From positions 24,495,001 to 24,559,000 of the forward strand of contig OY987265.1 of NCBI GenBank assembly GCA_963920665.1: a stretch of DNA of 64,000 nt, read 5' to 3'. The notes below the pieces were generated by a model that was not told the DNA's origin, did not search any database, and saw only the letters and a program-made list of their open reading frames with translations. The DNA comes from Straminergon stramineum. Its lineage: Eukaryota; Streptophyta; Bryopsida; Hypnales; Calliergonaceae. Positions 62,901-64,000 of the stretch are shown here, one piece after another (the first letter of the stretch is position 1; each line of letters begins with the position of its first letter). A program made the position numbers and the translations under genes.

Positions 62901-62908
62901 TTCAGGTC

Positions 62909-64000
62909 ATGGACAAGCTTCTGGCGAAATACGCCGAGTATCCCCCAATCGAGCCCGTCAGCGACCTCCACACCAGCAGTGAAGGCCCGAGCCTGTTCAG
63001 CGAAGCTGGAGCTTCGACCTGCAATACTTTCCCGCCACCAAACTCCGAAGAACAGCAACATCTTTACTCCGAATCCTTCCCTCTCTTTCGGCTCCAGCAC
63101 CATTCCGACACGGATCCACAAGACTGGCAGTACTCGAGTCCGGAGAGAGTATGTGCGGCGAGGGCCGACATTGATGACAACATGCTGGCCGAATTCGGAG
63201 GTTACGCGGGTCCGCAGCATACTTTCTACAACAGGCCGAGTGACAGCGGGGGTGGAGCTGGAGCTCAATCGCAGTGGGTTGCGAATCTGCTCGTGGAATG
63301 TGCAAGAGCGGTGGCTGTGAGCGATGCGGGACGTCTGAAGAACCTGTTGTGGGTGTTGAATGAAATTAGTTCGCCGTATGGGGATGCTGATCAGAGATTG
63401 GCTGCTTGTTTTCTGCAAGCGTTGTTTTGTCGCGTCACGGGAACGGGGGTTAGCTGTCACCGTATTCTTTCTGCTGCGGCGGAGAAGACGTACTCGTTTG
63501 ACAGGCTGCGCAAAATGATCCTCGATTATCAGGTACAGAATTCGAAAACTCACACACTCATGCTGTACCTATCTCTGATCAGGCTTTGGGAGCACTTTTC
63601 CAAAGGGCGGTTCAGTTTTCTGTAATGACTGCTTTTTCTGCTAGGTTCGGTTCTCTTTCAACATCCTGTCTCCTTCAGTTGAAACCTCAGTTACAGGTAT
63701 AATCGAAATACGGAAGATGTAAACAGTGTAGAATCTTCTCCAAAGTTGTTCTTGATTGCGATGATTGATTACTATGATTGGGACTTGACTTGTTAATTGG
63801 TTGATGCCTGGCAAAGAGGAGTATGGATTGCGGATTGAAGAAATCTGTACTGTAATCGTATTGCATATTCGATTCGTTTTCTTGTAGCGGAGCAGTTATT
63901 TGGGACTTGACCTCGCAATAAGCTAGGGATTGTTAACAAGGGCTGTGTTATGATTTTCCAGGAGGCCAGTCCATGGACAACGTTTGGTCATGTGGCGGGA
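62909..64000 (+). CDS. SHR: SHORT-ROOT-type GRAS transcription factor, 5' part
   Basis: GRAS regulators of the SHR subfamily pattern root and shoot tissue layers in seed plants, moving between cells and acting with SCARECROW. Exon 1 is 62909-63532 (208 codons), intron 63533-63961 (gtacag ... ttccag), and exon 2 starts at 63962 and runs off the window after 13 codons. An in-frame stop at 62879 with no other ATG in between fixes the start. Residues 1-120 are a variable, Ser/Pro/Gln-rich N-terminus. The GRAS domain begins near Trp123: LLVECARAVAVSD, LWVLNEISSPYGDADQRLA, FLQALFCRVTGTG, SFDRLRKMILDYQ, then EASPWTTFGHVAG. The spacing and the SPYGD.EQ/DQ..A and SPW.TFGHVA motifs are those of SHR rather than SCR, DELLA or PAT1. 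Arabidopsis SHR is intronless as I recall, so the intron is notable. The N-terminus is shorter than in Arabidopsis and lacks poly-His or poly-Gln. Confidence 0.92.

Noticed and set aside
62849..63553. 234-codon open frame on the minus strand opposite SHR exon 1
   Set aside because: It is the antisense of a firmly identified GRAS exon; long antisense frames are common in GC-rich coding DNA and the translation resembles no family.
1..64000. CRISPR arrays, bacterial operons, tRNA or rRNA genes, intact retrotransposon or viral coding regions
   Set aside because: No spaced direct-repeat array, no cloverleaf with A and B boxes, no rRNA landmark, and no reverse transcriptase, integrase, gag or transposase motif was seen in any readable frame.

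Overview
The window reads as nuclear DNA of a land plant. It is AT-rich and gene-poor, its genes are split by many short GT-AG introns (about 100 bp to 1.4 kb), and all four recognisable genes have closest remembered relatives in plants: a CIA1/CIAO1 WD40 protein, a plant vacuolar TPC1 channel, a plant-type nicotinamidase and a SHORT-ROOT-type GRAS factor. Short introns with repeat-filled, roughly one-third-GC spacers would fit a moss or another non-angiosperm plant. That placement is only an inference; the sequence does not prove the lineage.

Layout. 1-6.4 kb: AT-rich spacer with remnants of repeats. 6.4-9.95 kb (+): CIA1, 11 exons, cytosolic iron-sulfur cluster assembly. 10-11.1 kb: short convergent spacer. 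About 11.2/12.3-22.2 kb (-): TPC1, at least 21 coding exons, with both pore-filter motifs and two EF-hands readable. 22.3-38.3 kb: repeat-rich spacer holding nested inverted-repeat elements and one isolated 240-codon reading frame (33.16-33.88 kb) that resembles the C-terminal part of a WNK kinase without the kinase. 38.3-41.1 kb (-): NIC1-like nicotinamidase, five coding exons, 244 residues, catalytic Asp/Lys/Cys all present. 41-60 kb: no gene recognised, but a dense set of non-autonomous DNA-element families, a tandem segmental duplication (46.0-49.6 kb) and a long inverted duplication. 60-64 kb (+): GC-richer promoter and leader, then the first 221 codons of a SHR-like GRAS gene that runs off the right edge.

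The genes do not form an operon or obvious pathway; they are ordinary single genes. The less ordinary material lies in the spacers: (i) a ~325 bp TA-flanked inverted-repeat element present four times with a strong internal hairpin; (ii) a family with ends near GCTAGCATGTGAGCC and an internal minisatellite, present five times; (iii) a ~0.94 kb element with TTAACCCCTAAAG ends that lies beside family (ii) at both good copies; (iv) a Harbinger-like 840 bp element with a type (i) element nested in it. Exon boundaries were placed by eye from reading frame, GT-AG signals and remembered Arabidopsis homologues; no alignment or transcript evidence was available.
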